From positions 11,681,249-11,745,248 of the forward strand of contig NC_064549.1 in the NCBI RefSeq assembly GCF_023856365.1: a stretch of DNA of 64,000 bases, given 5' to 3'. Below the pieces are notes generated by a model, which saw nothing but the letters and a program-made list of their open reading frames with translations, did no database searches and had not been told where the DNA came from. This stretch comes from Brienomyrus brachyistius. Taxonomy: Eukaryota; Chordata; Actinopteri; Osteoglossiformes; Mormyridae. How positions within the stretch are numbered: position 1 is the first letter of the stretch; every line of letters starts with the position of its first letter. Position numbers and translations under genes: made by a program. Shown one piece after another: positions 33,881 through 46,100 of the stretch.

Positions 33881-36050
33881 AGCGACAGGTCCTGGCTGAT
33901 CTGTCCATCAGTCTGTTAATCAGGCCACGATCTTCCTGCCCACGGAACCATTGTCTGGCTCCCACTCCTGAACACAGCAACAGTGTGGAAAAAGACCCAA
34001 GTGTGGCGGCCACAGTGCGACCAGGATGGGCCACCCACATGTCTAACTGCAGTCTCCCTGTCACTCCAGAGAGGCGGGCAGAGCCATTTGTCACCTTAGA
34101 TGACAGATCCAGGTTGAATGGATAACAGGGACACAATGATGCCTTTTGATAGAGCATCACAGCGAGAGAGACATCAGCAACCTGCCTGCATGAGTAACAA
34201 GTGGTGAAATCCAGAGCAAGGGAGAGGTGTTTTTTTACAAGCTGATGAACGGCTCTGAGGACACTTTCATGGTAACGTGGACGACTGGGAATCAGATATT
34301 TAAGCAAGAAAGAGATTTGAGTTTAACTGAGAGCATTTGTTTTCAGATTCTTTAAACTGCGTCACCCCTTTCAGTGTATGGCTGAAATTCTGTTCCAGTT
34401 CTAGTCATCCTTGGCTTATGAACAGACTTTTCATTTGAATGCAGAAAGAAAGGCACGTGTGAATCAGCTGGGCATGGCCTTCCGCCCCTCCAGCCTTCCA
34501 GCAAAGGCCTTTAAAGCCACTTTCTCATTAGTCTATTGTTTGTTTACCAGTCTTCAGGCGTAAAGAGAAAAGTGGCAGAGCTCAAAATAAATCTGCCGTC
34601 TCCTTGCTCAGGGACCTGATTTTAACTGCCAGCTCTAAGGAGACACAGACACTAGAGGAACTTTTAACACATAATTTATGCCCTGAGGAATCGCCGTAAT
34701 TAGCTCGCCTTGTCATTTTCTAAAGGCTTTTGTTTTTTTCTTTCCTCCACCCAGCAAGTAATGAGCAGATACTAAAATGCTAAAGTAGGCGGGTTTTAAA
34801 ATTAAAGCTATATTTGGTTAGGGAATATTTCCTGCCTACATGTTGCCTCATACCCGCTGTCCTGGAGAGATGAATCATAGTTTACATTCAGCAGGTCCAC
34901 ATTAAACATACCAGGACAAGAAAGACTGCAAACAGCTTATGGTTAAAGCTGACACCTTTCTCGAAGGTATAACAGGTAATCTCCTGATTAAGGCTGACAC
35001 GTTCATGGAGAGTATAACGGGTATTCTCCTAGCTAAGGATGACACCTTTTGCCAAAGTGCTACATGCTGTCGTCTATAAGTCTCTTAGGTGTAAAACCAT
35101 TGTCATTTTGATTGATCCCAGTGCACCCCTCTCAAGTCTAGCAGAAAATACAAGCACATATACCTACTTAACATGTTCTCCTATAACACATATTGTAACT
35201 TATAATACATGGACCGCAGACACCTGACGCGCGTAGGAATGAACGGAATGAGATGATCCGATATCGTGATAACCGACATAAAGCAATGGACTGTGCCATA
35301 TTTATTGTAGAATTTATCTATTTATCTTTATGATGTATTTATTTTTTATAACTTTATTATTTGTATTAGGTTCCTCTCTTTGTGTGTGTCCCAAAGATTT
35401 TGAGTGTTATAATTTCATTTACCCATAATCCTTGTTGTTTCTGTAGCGCTAATTCGCTAATGTAGTTTTTTTCCGGAAATGCAACTATCGCGTTATTGAA
35501 GAACAAAATGTATTTAAACTAATAATTAATCTAGCAGGCCATCTCATCAAAATATTTATTTTTCATTTACAACCGCAATGTGTTCAGAGTGCCTATGTTA
35601 ACATGCATTTAGGTATATTAATAATACACGTATTTCCCGTTATACCGCTTTATTTGCACGTTGCGAAAGACTGCGCGGTAATATCGTCCATCAGTCACTA
35701 GACCTTTTCGTGAGTATTCAGCAAGTACTTTCTGGATTTTTCTATGAAACATTTTTCCTTTTAGTTCGATAATAAATCAGCGGAGCAGATATGCCCAGGC
35801 CATTAATATCCTCTTGTGGGCAATAACTTTGGGCTCCCTGCAAGTGAGATCGTTCTTAGTTAGGAACTAGAGGATAATTTAAGATCAATTCATTAAATCG
35901 CTTCAGTGGTTAGGCATTGTAATTTAAATAATTTCAGCCCTGGATGTAGGCTACTTATGTTTTATCAGAGACCAGACAGTATGTGACACAGGCATGTAAG
36001 AAAACCTCAAAAGCTACAAGTCGCGTGTGGCGTTGGGGGGGGCTTAGGTA
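33881..36050. other. Intergenic, no gene seen
   Basis: A minus-strand open frame at 33840-34307 starts inside the minisatellite and has no support. The rest is AT-rich. Confidence 0.5.
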
Positions 36051-36052
36051 CA

Positions 36053-36114
36053 TCACAGAGAACATGTAACATTTAAAAGGACGATAAAAAATAACCCGAT
36101 GTGAACTTACGACA
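36053..36114 (+). repeat. 62-bp direct repeat, copy 1
   Basis: Begins tcacagagaacatgtaac and ends gtgaacttacgaca; 61 of 62 bases are identical to 37692-37753. Confidence 0.95.
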
Positions 36115-36429
36115 CAGATACATACCGACAGCATCCTATCCCGATGACCTGCAAAATCGCTTAGGCTTGAACAACTAAGCTCTTACACTGACTAAAAAAG
36201 ACAGAAGACGAATACATTTCTAGAAAGCTGAACCAACAAGAGATGTGAACACATGATGATCATGTAGAATAAGATGTCATGTGACCGGTCTTGTGATATG
36301 TTTCTGTAAGTATCTCACAGGTGACCCTGTCACCCTACCTACACGTCCCGGGTACAGTACAGCTCCCTGCCTGGAGTGTAGATTTTTATCAATGGATCTA
36401 GCAAACTGTTCCTTATTTATTCCTTATTT

Positions 36430-36720
36430 ATAGATCCCGCCCCCTACTCGGCCTCCAGCAGCCAGAGTGAAGCGGGCTGCGCCTCTCCCCCGCCACACAG
36501 ATTTCTCAGCATAGGGTGACTCAGTTCCGCCTGCCCCCCCTCTCCCCCCCTTCCTCCCTCCAGCACGGACACGCGCACAGGCACGCACACACCTCGCCGT
36601 GACCTGACTACAAACAGACTCCTGACGTCAAGCCCCTTGTGGCCCGAGGCAGCATCACTCACGTCGGCCGCTCGCTGACTCCGGAGTGCAGGCTGCGGGC
36701 GAATGGAAACCGGCGGGTTA
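36430..36720. promoter_or_regulatory. GC-rich, CpG-containing patch with CRE and TRE sites
   Basis: In an AT-rich surrounding, this stretch is GC-rich. It contains a perfect palindromic CRE, TGACGTCA (36623-36630), and a TRE/AP-1 site, TGACTCA (36517-36523). It lies 1.8 kb upstream of the inferred scg2 first exon. Mammalian SCG2 is cAMP/CREB responsive, so a distal enhancer or alternative promoter is plausible. This is inference. Confidence 0.4.
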
Positions 36721-37691
36721 AAAAAAAACAACAGGAGCGTCAGAATCAGGAAAAAAAACAATCCTCCTGAAGCCTATAAACAGAGTAAAGGAACCTACGG
36801 GTTTGTTTACAGAAGTAATACTTACAAACCCCATGTCATAGGGCCAGGGGTGGGCAAGGTAGGACGCTGGGCTGTGGCCAAAAAAATAATGGGTAATTAG
36901 TTACTTTGCTTTTTTGCGTATAGGTGGTACGAACGAGCAGTTAGCCACAGGCTCAGACTCCTTTATGAGGGATTGTGCTGCTTTAAGGACTTATCAAAGG
37001 CAGAGGGAGACCTGCTTGAAACAGTTGGATGATCCCTCAAACTGATTCTAAGATATTTAATGAATTTGGTTATTAAATTGGATAATTTAGTTTCTGAACC
37101 AGGAGTTATAGTGTTCTTAAACATATACATTACATTACGTTACAAATACACCTACATTAACTTTCCAGATAAATGGAATCCACTAAATTCAATTCCCTCT
37201 TCTCAAGAGATATATTTATGAATGCAAGAAAGAAGTTCACAAATAAATCAACAAAGGACGTCATTGGAAAGGTCACTGAAATGTTTTTTTTTCTCTGGTA
37301 TGTAGGAAATGCGAAAGAAATTTAATGCACACTGCAGAAAAGATCATTCAACCACTGTATTATGTAGGCCTATTGTCCATATTTTACAGGGTCGAAATAT
37401 TGCTTGTAATCAATTCTGGGAGTGGTTTTACTGCACGCAGGGCAGAAATTATGCGTTTTTACATAATACCGAATAAACAGAGACGGTTCAGCCTATCTTT
37501 GTCCCCGCAGTGGAGACGGCTATGTCCGTTTGCTCTTTGCAGATTTGATGCGTGAGTCATCGCGAACTTAACCCTGTACCTCCCCAGGCAAAAGCTGAGC
37601 AGCTTTATTCTTGTATAGTCAACGCTAAATGACTTTGACTAACGAGTCACCATGCTGACGCCCCCGGGGTCTGTTCATTTTCACATGCTTT

Positions 37692-37753
37692 TCACAGGGA
37701 ACATGTAACATTTAAAAGGACGATAAAAAATAACCCGATGTGAACTTACGACA
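37692..37753 (+). repeat. 62-bp direct repeat, copy 2
   Basis: Second copy, 1639 bp downstream of the first, same orientation, one mismatch (36059 A versus 37698 G). Confidence 0.95.
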
Positions 37754-38419
37754 GCAGACTCCATTCCCAAGTGCGCTTTTTGATCATGAAAATGCACTTA
37801 TTTCATAGTTTATATTTTAAGGGAGTGATGGTGATTGTAAAATTACAGATCCTATTATTGAACATTTTTTTCCTCCCACGGGAAGATCAGCTAAACGATA
37901 GTAATCAGTATGAATGGGAACCATTAACATAATTATTTGGAGATTACAGTTTAAAGGCTGTATGAAAAAATAATACAAAACCACCCGACCGCACCGCAAG
38001 CTTTAAATTTGAAAGACAACTTAGTCATACATGAACAGATAAACTGTCCCAGAATTACCCCACATAGTTGAAAAGCTTATGGGGAATGAAAATCACGTAT
38101 TATACAAAAAAAACCTAGGTCAAATGGAAATAAATTTAAAAAGTTAACCAATCATTCAACAGCAAAACAAATATTGCTGTTTGATGACGAATTTTAGCAG
38201 CATTGAGAAACCCATCATGTGTGTTTTTCTATTGCTTTTAATATACAAAACGTGTGTATTCCTATGACTTCTGATGAACCGATCGTGTCTGTGTTTGTAT
38301 GCCTTTGGACAATCGAAGCATATATGTATTCATGTGGCTTTTGATAAACAAAGCCGTTGGTGTATTTTGCGGAATTGATAAATAAAGCACGCATGTATTT
38401 CCACAGGCTCGCTATTGCG

Positions 38420-38544
38420 TATATGGCGGTGACGCAGGCGCAAGGTGGCGCCTCTTATAACGGGGAGCTGTCCCGGTGCTGAAGCGAGAGACGCCAGGAC
38501 TGGGATGCGACTCGCAGGCGCGGATCACCGCTCAGTCACGGCAG
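38420..38544 (+). promoter_or_regulatory. scg2: scg2 core promoter and noncoding exon 1
   Basis: TGACGCAG (38430-38437, a CRE variant) and TTATAA (38455-38460) stand 20 bases apart. An exon-like GC-rich stretch then ends at 38544 in a strong donor (GCAG|gtaagc). The next good acceptor, tttcatttaag, ends at 39382 before the coding exon. The transcription start is inferred at about 38485. Confidence 0.65.
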
Positions 38545-39448
38545 GTAAGCGGGCGCCTCCCCTAGCGCTTTTCTGTGCAGAGACGCGCATTCGTATATTC
38601 TTAAGGATTCTCGGGCGCTCATTCTTGCGATTGTGTTTTCCAACCTGATGCATATCCTTGTTCAACAGACTCAGTCAAGTTTTCTTCAAAAAACTGGCAG
38701 GTAAAAATAATTAAAACTAGTAAAAACACATTCATTAAAATATCAAACGCAGTAACGATGATTACAGTTGTATATGTTTAAAATACTATTCCAGATTTGT
38801 TAATATAATAAGTGATACCGAGTTGATTTCCTGAGTGTTTGATTTTCTGTACTCTTAACGCCGTTTACAATGTAATAAATGCGGATTTTTCATGCGTGTA
38901 GCGCCGGGTTACCTTGACAACCAGCAGTGACTCATTCGCCGGAGCAGCAATTTGAAGCGTAATGAGATTTTACAGGCTGGCTAAATTCTTATGTAGTTAT
39001 TGTTGCACTAACAATCATATTTTCCCTATCAGTCCCTTGCTTGTCTGTTTCTGTAAATGGAGTATAAACAAACATACAAGCCTACGGATAACCAAACCGA
39101 AGTTAGATGCATGATTCTGTTTATTAGTTTTTTTTTTTTTTTTACAAAGACTAACTTGATTACACGGATTTGTTAAGCGGCGTCAAGCTAACAGGCTCGT
39201 ATAATAGAGATGGTCTGATTTGCTTTCAACTTCTGTGTGACATAATAGAATGATAAAGAAAAATCTGTGTAATATTAGAGTTGGGTTGAAGGGTTGAAAT
39301 ATTGTTAGCAAAGCATGAGGCTGCTGGAATAGAGACAACAGATCAAAGTGATTTAATAAAATAATGTCTTTTTTCATTTAAGGTTCAAAGTACTGCTGAG
39401 GACCCAGTGAACAGCTGAGACTTGTTACACAGCAGCCCGGTAAAGATA

Positions 39449-39463
39449 ATGCTCATGTTGTGA
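39449..39463 (+). other. Upstream ORF in scg2 leader
   Basis: The frame ATG CTC ATG TTG TGA (four codons) lies 18 bases before the scg2 ATG and in the same exon. It may lower or tune translation of the prohormone. Confidence 0.6.
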
Positions 39464-39481
39464 TTGTCAGTTCTAGGCAAT

Positions 39482-41317
39482 ATGACGTTATCATTCCTCA
39501 AGATCCATGTGGCTGCAGCTTTCTTCCTGCTTGCCGCTCTTCACCACACGTGCAGTGTGCAGGGCGCCTCCCTGTGGCAGTCAAAGCCCCGAGGCAGTGG
39601 GGCAGAGAGCAGCCACGGCAGGCCCTACTTGGTGCCAAGCATTGATATGGTTAAGGCTCTGGAGTACATCGAAAGCCTCCGGCAGCAGACACGCGGGGAC
39701 GATTGGCCCGCCACTGACTACAGTGACCTGGAGCGGTTCCGCTCGCTACCGCTCGCCACCGCGTCCGAGCCAGAGGAGCCAAGCCAGGACGCTGCTGCCA
39801 GCTGGCAAGACGATCAGTCACAGCAATGGCTTAAGGTGCTGCTGAAGACTCTCCAGCAGTCAGGCAACGAGCCAAAGGCCACGACGGCTCTCACCAGCCC
39901 ACGGCAGGCATACGGCGACAGGCCACGCCCTGAAGATGACACCGACGACAGACCGGCGGCTGATGAGGGCGACTATGAGGGTGCGCCGTGGTCTGAGCGT
40001 CAAAAGCTGCCCAAGAAATACCCTCTGATGTTTGAAGATGAAGACTCCCGAGAGAGTCCTTATAAACGCACAAACGAGAATGTGGAGGAGCAGTACACGC
40101 CTCAGAGCCTGGCCACCCTGCAGTCCGTCTTCGAGGAGCTGGGAAAGATGTCTGGCCCCAAGACTAATAAGAGGCACAGCATGGACGATGAGCTGAGGCT
40201 CTACAGGGGTGACGATGACGATGATATCTACAGGGTAAACAACATGGCATATGAGGACGTGACCGGGGGTGAGGATTGGACCCCAGTGGAGGAGAAAGTG
40301 GAGACAGAAGAGGAGGTGAAAGGTAGCCGGGAGGAGTTTGACAGGGGGTCGGATGAGAATGACGGCAACAGCATGAAACGTTCCAGCATGTCGGGGAAAT
40401 ACGACGAGCAGGAAGAGCCAGATGATGTCACCAAACTAGTGGATTACTACTTGCTGAAGATCCTGGAAAAGACTGAGCAAACAGAGAACAAGAGGGACAG
40501 AGTGGAAGAGCAAAACCCATTTTCATACAACATAAACCCCCAAGCCATCTACCGGCTGATTGACATCTCCCGGAAATTACAAATTCCCCCCGAGGACCTC
40601 ATAGATATGCTGAAGAACGGGGAGATAAAAACACAAGACAAAAGGCCGGAAGCTGAGGAATATGCAGACCTGGACAGGGCGGAGGAACGGCTAGCTCAGA
40701 TCGCATCTTCCCACAAAGACATGACTCCCACCGCTAAGTTCTACGGCAGAAAAAAGCCAGAGATACTGCCAAACGACTTTCCCGATGACTTAAACACAGA
40801 AGATATATTGAAAATTCTTGGGCTGGAAAGTCTGGCCAATCAGAAAGCAAAGTACTTGCTGAAGCAGAAACACAGCAAAAACACACCCCCAGGATTGTAC
40901 TCCCCTAGTGGCAGGCAGGGAGATTTTGTCGGCCCTGAACTGAGCAGCATCTCTGACAAAAGAAAATCAGATTATGACGACGCCATTGAAGAAGAACTCG
41001 CTAGCCATCTTGCAGCCAAGATGTTAGCGCAGTACCCGAAAATGCTTAAGAAAATGGACCTGAAGCGGGCCTCACGGCCTGCCTCCCAAGAGCAGCAGCT
41101 GGCTTTCGATACCCTGTTGCAGGATTACTTTGACCGTATCACACCCGATAAAGGCCTGCCTTCGAAAAGGTTATCGGAGGTCGATGATGTGGGCGATTCC
41201 ACGCAGGAGCAGGGCCAGGATGATGACGTGCTGCTGAAAATCCTGGAGCACATGAACCCAGAGACAACTGAGAAGGAAGACAGGGACCTTTACGGAAGAG
41301 CAATTGGAGGCATGTAG
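39482..41317 (+). CDS. scg2: Secretogranin II (chromogranin C) prohormone, 611 aa
   Basis: An acidic granin stored in dense-core vesicles and cleaved to peptides. The ATG at 39482 is the first AUG in frame; the open frame extends upstream only through TTG at 39464. Residues 1-28 are a signal peptide ending CSVQG. Secretoneurin is residues 197-229 (DNA 40070-40168) between KR pairs; it is 33 residues long with the invariant core EEQYTPQSLATLQSVFEELG. An EM66-like peptide follows at 232-298 (YEDVTGGEDWTPVEEK), also KR-flanked. A manserin-like segment at 530-561 lies between KR pairs. Further pairs occur near ENKR, QDKR, GRKK and SDKR. The conserved IPPEDLIDMLK and a short C-terminal tail are present. 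The whole coding region is one exon, as in mammals. The peptide looks like the fish SNa type, so this may be scg2a. Confidence 0.96.
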   Translation: MTLSFLKIHVAAAFFLLAALHHTCSVQGASLWQSKPRGSGAESSHGRPYLVPSIDMVKALEYIESLRQQTRGDDWPATDYSDLERFRSLPLATASEPEEPSQDAAASWQDDQSQQWLKVLLKTLQQSGNEPKATTALTSPRQAYGDRPRPEDDTDDRPAADEGDYEGAPWSERQKLPKKYPLMFEDEDSRESPYKRTNENVEEQYTPQSLATLQSVFEELGKMSGPKTNKRHSMDDELRLYRGDDDDDIYRVNNMAYEDVTGGEDWTPVEEKVETEEEVKGSREEFDRGSDENDGNSMKRSSMSGKYDEQEEPDDVTKLVDYYLLKILEKTEQTENKRDRVEEQNPFSYNINPQAIYRLIDISRKLQIPPEDLIDMLKNGEIKTQDKRPEAEEYADLDRAEERLAQIASSHKDMTPTAKFYGRKKPEILPNDFPDDLNTEDILKILGLESLANQKAKYLLKQKHSKNTPPGLYSPSGRQGDFVGPELSSISDKRKSDYDDAIEEELASHLAAKMLAQYPKMLKKMDLKRASRPASQEQQLAFDTLLQDYFDRITPDKGLPSKRLSEVDDVGDSTQEQGQDDDVLLKILEHMNPETTEKEDRDLYGRAIGGM

Positions 41318-41555
41318 CTATCGGGCATGGAGATGCGTATGTTAAATATTATTTTAATGGGAAATAATATTTTGGAGGGACAATTAAATACAAATGAGAT
41401 TAGCTCTTCGTGTAGCTAATTTCAAGAAACTGTTTACAGAGTCTAATTTGGCGTATTAGGGGGTATTAAATATTCTATTCGTTGTAGTTTCAGAGCTTGT
41501 GGTATTTGAAACGTTCTGTGGTTATAAGGACTAGGTATTAACGAGCACTCTATCT

Positions 41556-41704
41556 AATAAATGTGGCAGTAATGAGTGGCGGCTGGTGATTATTTGCGTA
41601 AACACACAGACGTATCGCTGTTGGGTTTTCCGAGTCATGTTTTCCTTAGGGCCAAAATTTCGTACGTGTAGTTAGTCATGTGTGCAGTGTATGGACTCAA
41701 TAAA
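41556..41704 (+). terminator. scg2: Two polyadenylation signals of scg2
   Basis: AATAAA at 41556-41561 and again at 41699-41704 lie 240 and 380 bases after the stop. The second is followed by a T/GT-rich stretch and is the more likely main site. Confidence 0.7.
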
Positions 41705-41923
41705 GCATTTACTGGTATTATTTTCTTCCTGCTGTGTGATGCTGTCTCATTTAACGCCAGGAAGGACTCAGACGCAGCAGCCTGCTCACAATCAGGGGTG
41801 TAGCATGAAATTCTAGGTCCGCCTCACAAAATGTCACCTTGGCCCCCCTGCTAGGGTTGGCTCTTTCAGTCTGAGGAGATATGGTTCCCCCACGGTAAAA
41901 TCGGCTGGGGTGTCCCTGCCCCA

Positions 41924-42060
41924 CCGACACCCCTACTCACAAAGCACATATTTTACACATGCATTCTTATATTATACATACACACACACACACACAATAT
42001 ATATATATACATATAAATGTGTGTGTACGATGCGTACGTTGTGAGTAGGGGTGTTGGAGG
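41924..42060. repeat. Hairpin repeat around CA/TA microsatellite
   Basis: ccgacacccctactcac and gtgagtaggggtgttgg are inverted copies on either side of a (CA)n(TA)n core (41979-42009). It lies between the convergent scg2 and ap1s3 3' ends. Confidence 0.75.
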
Positions 42061-42322
42061 GGCATAGACACCCTGGCAGATTCATATATATATATAATAT
42101 ATACATATATTTATGTGTGTGTAAAATAAAGATCTAAAAAAATCAAGGATTTGAAGATCTAAAATTTACGGAGGGGGGAGAAGTGGTTACTGCAAGCTTA
42201 CTGCCCAATGCTGGCCTTTCCTGTTGGATGATACTCACTGATTTATTGTCTTTCTGCTGCATGCCTCACAGACAGAAGCATAAAACACACAGAACATATG
42301 GACCATCCACAGGAAATGCTCC

Positions 42323-42328
42323 TTTATT
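42323..42328 (-). terminator. ap1s3: Candidate polyadenylation signal of ap1s3
   Basis: TTTATT on + (AATAAA on -), about 840 bases beyond the ap1s3 stop. No nearer canonical hexamer is obvious. Confidence 0.45.
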
Positions 42329-43167
42329 CAGAAAACATGAGGCAATAAAGTGTCATGGCATCATTTAAAAGTTGACATTGACCCCCCCTCCCCCATGCTT
42401 AAAGGTACTGGGGTCCTGCAAATCTCTGAAAGCACCTCCAGGTAACACCCCTCATGCGCCTTCAGAACCTGCATGTGGTCCCTTCCACCGATTTTCTGAA
42501 ACCACTTGTCCTGTTCAGCCATGACAGAGACACGAATCCCTGAGGTATCAGGCCATTGTGCTAAACACTGTGCCCCCCCAGGTGTGGGTGATTTAAAAAA
42601 TATATAAATATATGAAAGAGGGAGTGAAACAGTGCAAAGACTTATGGGTGCAAAAAATAATTAATCCCACTTACATTTGAAATTATTACTACAGCCATGC
42701 CAAAGACTCCATCAGTGTTCGAACCCATTACAACAAAAGCAGCCATTAACAGTGAAGTGAAAGCTACTGACACTGACAATGCAGGCCGTTTGGTGGACAT
42801 GATGTTAAACAAATGATATCTTCTCAATTACATCTCACAATTTTCCCATTTTCACCAAAAATCAACATTAAAAAAATCTATCAGAAAAGCAACTACATAT
42901 ATGTTTTACATCAAATACATCCTCCCTTAAACCCCAACACATACTTTTGCCAAATGAAACATCACAAAAAGGCTTGAGATAAAATAAGGCCACGAGAGCA
43001 CAGGTTTGCCATCTCCCAGAGCACAGGTTTCCTGTTTCCTTGTCCCTCTCGGGCTGGATGCTGCCCTGTGCCCTGCTCTATCCACCATGGTCCGCCTTTA
43101 AGACAGGAATACTAGCAATCTCTTGCAGACTCCCAGGGTGCTTCAGCAGTGTACGTGCAGTCATGGT

Positions 43168-46100
43168 TTAAAAGGCAGGTTTGCGCATATATTCCTCCAT
43201 CGTCTATCAAGGAACAGAAAACAGATGTCTGTGTTTCAGTACGGTGCCACTGGGGAGATCAGTGAGCGGGGGAGCTCATTTCACAAAAGGAAAGCGGTAA
43301 GAGAGACCAAACGGGGTGGGGTGGAGGGGGGAGGCAGACAGGCTGTGGATCAGCAGAGAAGCTGAAAGGCGAGTGGACCTTCATCACAATCCCCAGAGCT
43401 GTAGATATAAGTTCAGTGGCTGGGGGTGGCTGCTGACCATTTTCTTTTGTAACAAAACACATAGATCAAATGTCTACTAAAAACTATAGATATTCTAAAA
43501 GATATTTTAATCTATAATAATATATCTTAAATTTTGACGATCGATAAACCAGCACAATACCCCCTCCCCCCAATCAAAGACTGACATCATTCCCACCCCC
43601 ACCTTGATTGGTAAGTTGTACCACTGGCACCCCACGCTTTGATTAGCATATTACAGATGTTCCATCGTTTTTAATTCCCTCTCGCTTCTCTTTCGGCTCC
43701 ACATGACACCTCAAATGGCCCACTTAGGGAACCCCCTACCTATGCCAGCCTAGGGCCCCCAGAGAAGTTAGTCCGGCCCTGTATAAGTTAATACATCACC
43801 GCCTGTGTAGCTCCGAGGAAGACAGTGATAGGAGGATATTGGGTCTCAGAGCTTATGCCTACATTTGCACCTCTGCGATCTGATTAGCTTAGTCCAACAA
43901 GAGCCAGCTGCTGATTGGAAACAAGTAATAATCCTGGCCACTCACAAGGCACAGATCCACAGAGATCTCAGTTAATCTCCACGGCTTCCGCCCTTGTCTG
44001 GCCAGCTGGCCACCTGGCGTACAGGACATGTTCCCCATGGGCCGATGGGTATCTGGGCTATAGCAAAATTTATCATGGGAGACAACATTGCAGGGCTGAA
44101 TTTTAATCCCACCCCAGCCCTCACCTCCTGCAGCAGGTCCGACTCCTGTGTGGACTTCACCACCAGCAGCTTGGACGTCTCCTGCACCTCGCCCCCCAAG
44201 AGGAACTCATCCAGGATGAAGTAGGCTTTCTCAAAGTTAAAGATGATGTCTAGCTCACACACCTGAAAGTAGGTTAGACATCATTAATTGCGGGAACAAA
44301 TTGATTATAACAACAAAAAACCTTTCAGACTTTACTGTTGTGGACTATGAAAACACTGTAAACTGAAACTTGTCAGGTTTGGATTAATGCATGGATCAAT
44401 AGGTAAACAATAGTACTGCCTGTATGTCACTTTTGTCTAAAGTGACGTACAAGTGAGATATCTTGTATGGATAGGGAGATTTATGAATGTTCAAAACATT
44501 TTATGCCATTAAGCAGTTATGACAGAAACGCATCCATAAAACGGTTTCCAATATCCAATTAGGGCCGCGGTCTGTACCCTGTGCCAGCCAACAGTCTGCT
44601 GTAAACAGGAAGCTCATGTCATGAGAGTGACCTGGATTGAGCCTTCTCAAACTGCCGCCCCCCCTCCCCCCTCCTCCCTCGCGGCAGCCTGAATGTCTGG
44701 CTCTTACGTTGCCAAAGTATTTGTCCAGGAGCTCCACATATCGGTGCAGCACCTCCAAGGCCAGCAGCTCGTTATCAGGGTCCTCCAGAGCGCTGCAGAA
44801 ATAGAGGCTGGCGTACCTGCAGGGGCCAGCAGGGGGCAGTGTGGCAGGATAAAGGAGCAACACACAACCCAGATTGACAATTATAATAAACACAGGGGAA
44901 AAAATAGAAAGAATTCCCTTGACTTAGTTTGTATACTCAAAGTGCTGGCCTGCCAGTCTGAGCTGTGGCAGGGGGCCCTGGTGGTGATGCTTGCCGAATT
45001 GCAGCAAAAATACACACAGACGGCAAATATTCAGACTCACATGCAGAAGACATAATCACAGACACACACACAAACTCGCCTCTTATAAACAACCTTCAGG
45101 TCCCTCCAGTGGATAACGCTGCAGCAGCGGGGGCTCCTCGCCAACACCATCATGGTCATGTCGCGCACGATCTTGCGCCGCTCTCGCTCTGGCAAGGGAG
45201 TGAACCACTTCTGCAGGCGCAGCTTTCCCTGACGGCTAAACAGCAGCAGGAAGCGCATCTGCGGGACGGATCACCCATGCATGGCTAATTGCGTCTGCGC
45301 GTCTGCGCAGTCATGTACCCAGACCGAGACACAGACACACGTAAACACCAAAGCAGCATTTCTGGTCAAGCAGAGTCTCTGAAAAGCCTTTACCTCTAAC
45401 TATCCCAGCTGAATGCGAGGGATAGCGGAGCCCTGATACTGAAACGGCATTAAAGAGTAACACGATAGCGGGGAACTAAACAAACACAACAAAACGCAAC
45501 ATAACTTACAGTATACTCGCATTATGTCGAGTATCTGCGCATGACAGCACTCATACTGCTCGTTCCGAAACGACAAAATTGGGGTTAGTGTGTATTATGA
45601 AATCTGTTTATTTGGATATCTAAATATCACCTTTTATGCAATTATAAGTATTTATTTAAAGGTCCACGAGAAGCCGCTGAAAGAAGTTGAGAAACCTATA
45701 GAACTTAAGGAAAGTTGGAATAACTTCCCATATGTTTGACTGCATTATCAGTCCCTATACAGTTTGAATCTGTAAGGGAGAAATGTGTATTTGCTGATAT
45801 ACAAGTATAAGTCCATTATTAAGAAACTGGTGAGAGGAAGAAAGAGGTGAAACAACCAGGTTTGCTGTAGTTATTGCTTGAGGCTATCATTAGTAAACAT
45901 TAAGGAAGATCTCCTAGTTTATCACTTACGAGTACTCAACCATTTTCAACATGCTTCCGAAAACACTTGAGCGCGAATTATGATTACTATCTCTCCTTAA
46001 TCCACATTATCGCCGGTCCTTAACATCAACCAGTATATTTCATAACACAGTAATATTCGGATTCAGATGAAAACCATTGTTGTGTTCACATGTTCAGTAT

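Noticed and set aside
33840..34307. 155-codon minus-strand open frame
   Set aside because: It overlaps the 44-bp minisatellite and shows no domain, splice or promoter support.
39464..39481. scg2 protein start at 39464
   Set aside because: The codon there is TTG. The first in-frame ATG is 39482 and gives a normal signal peptide.
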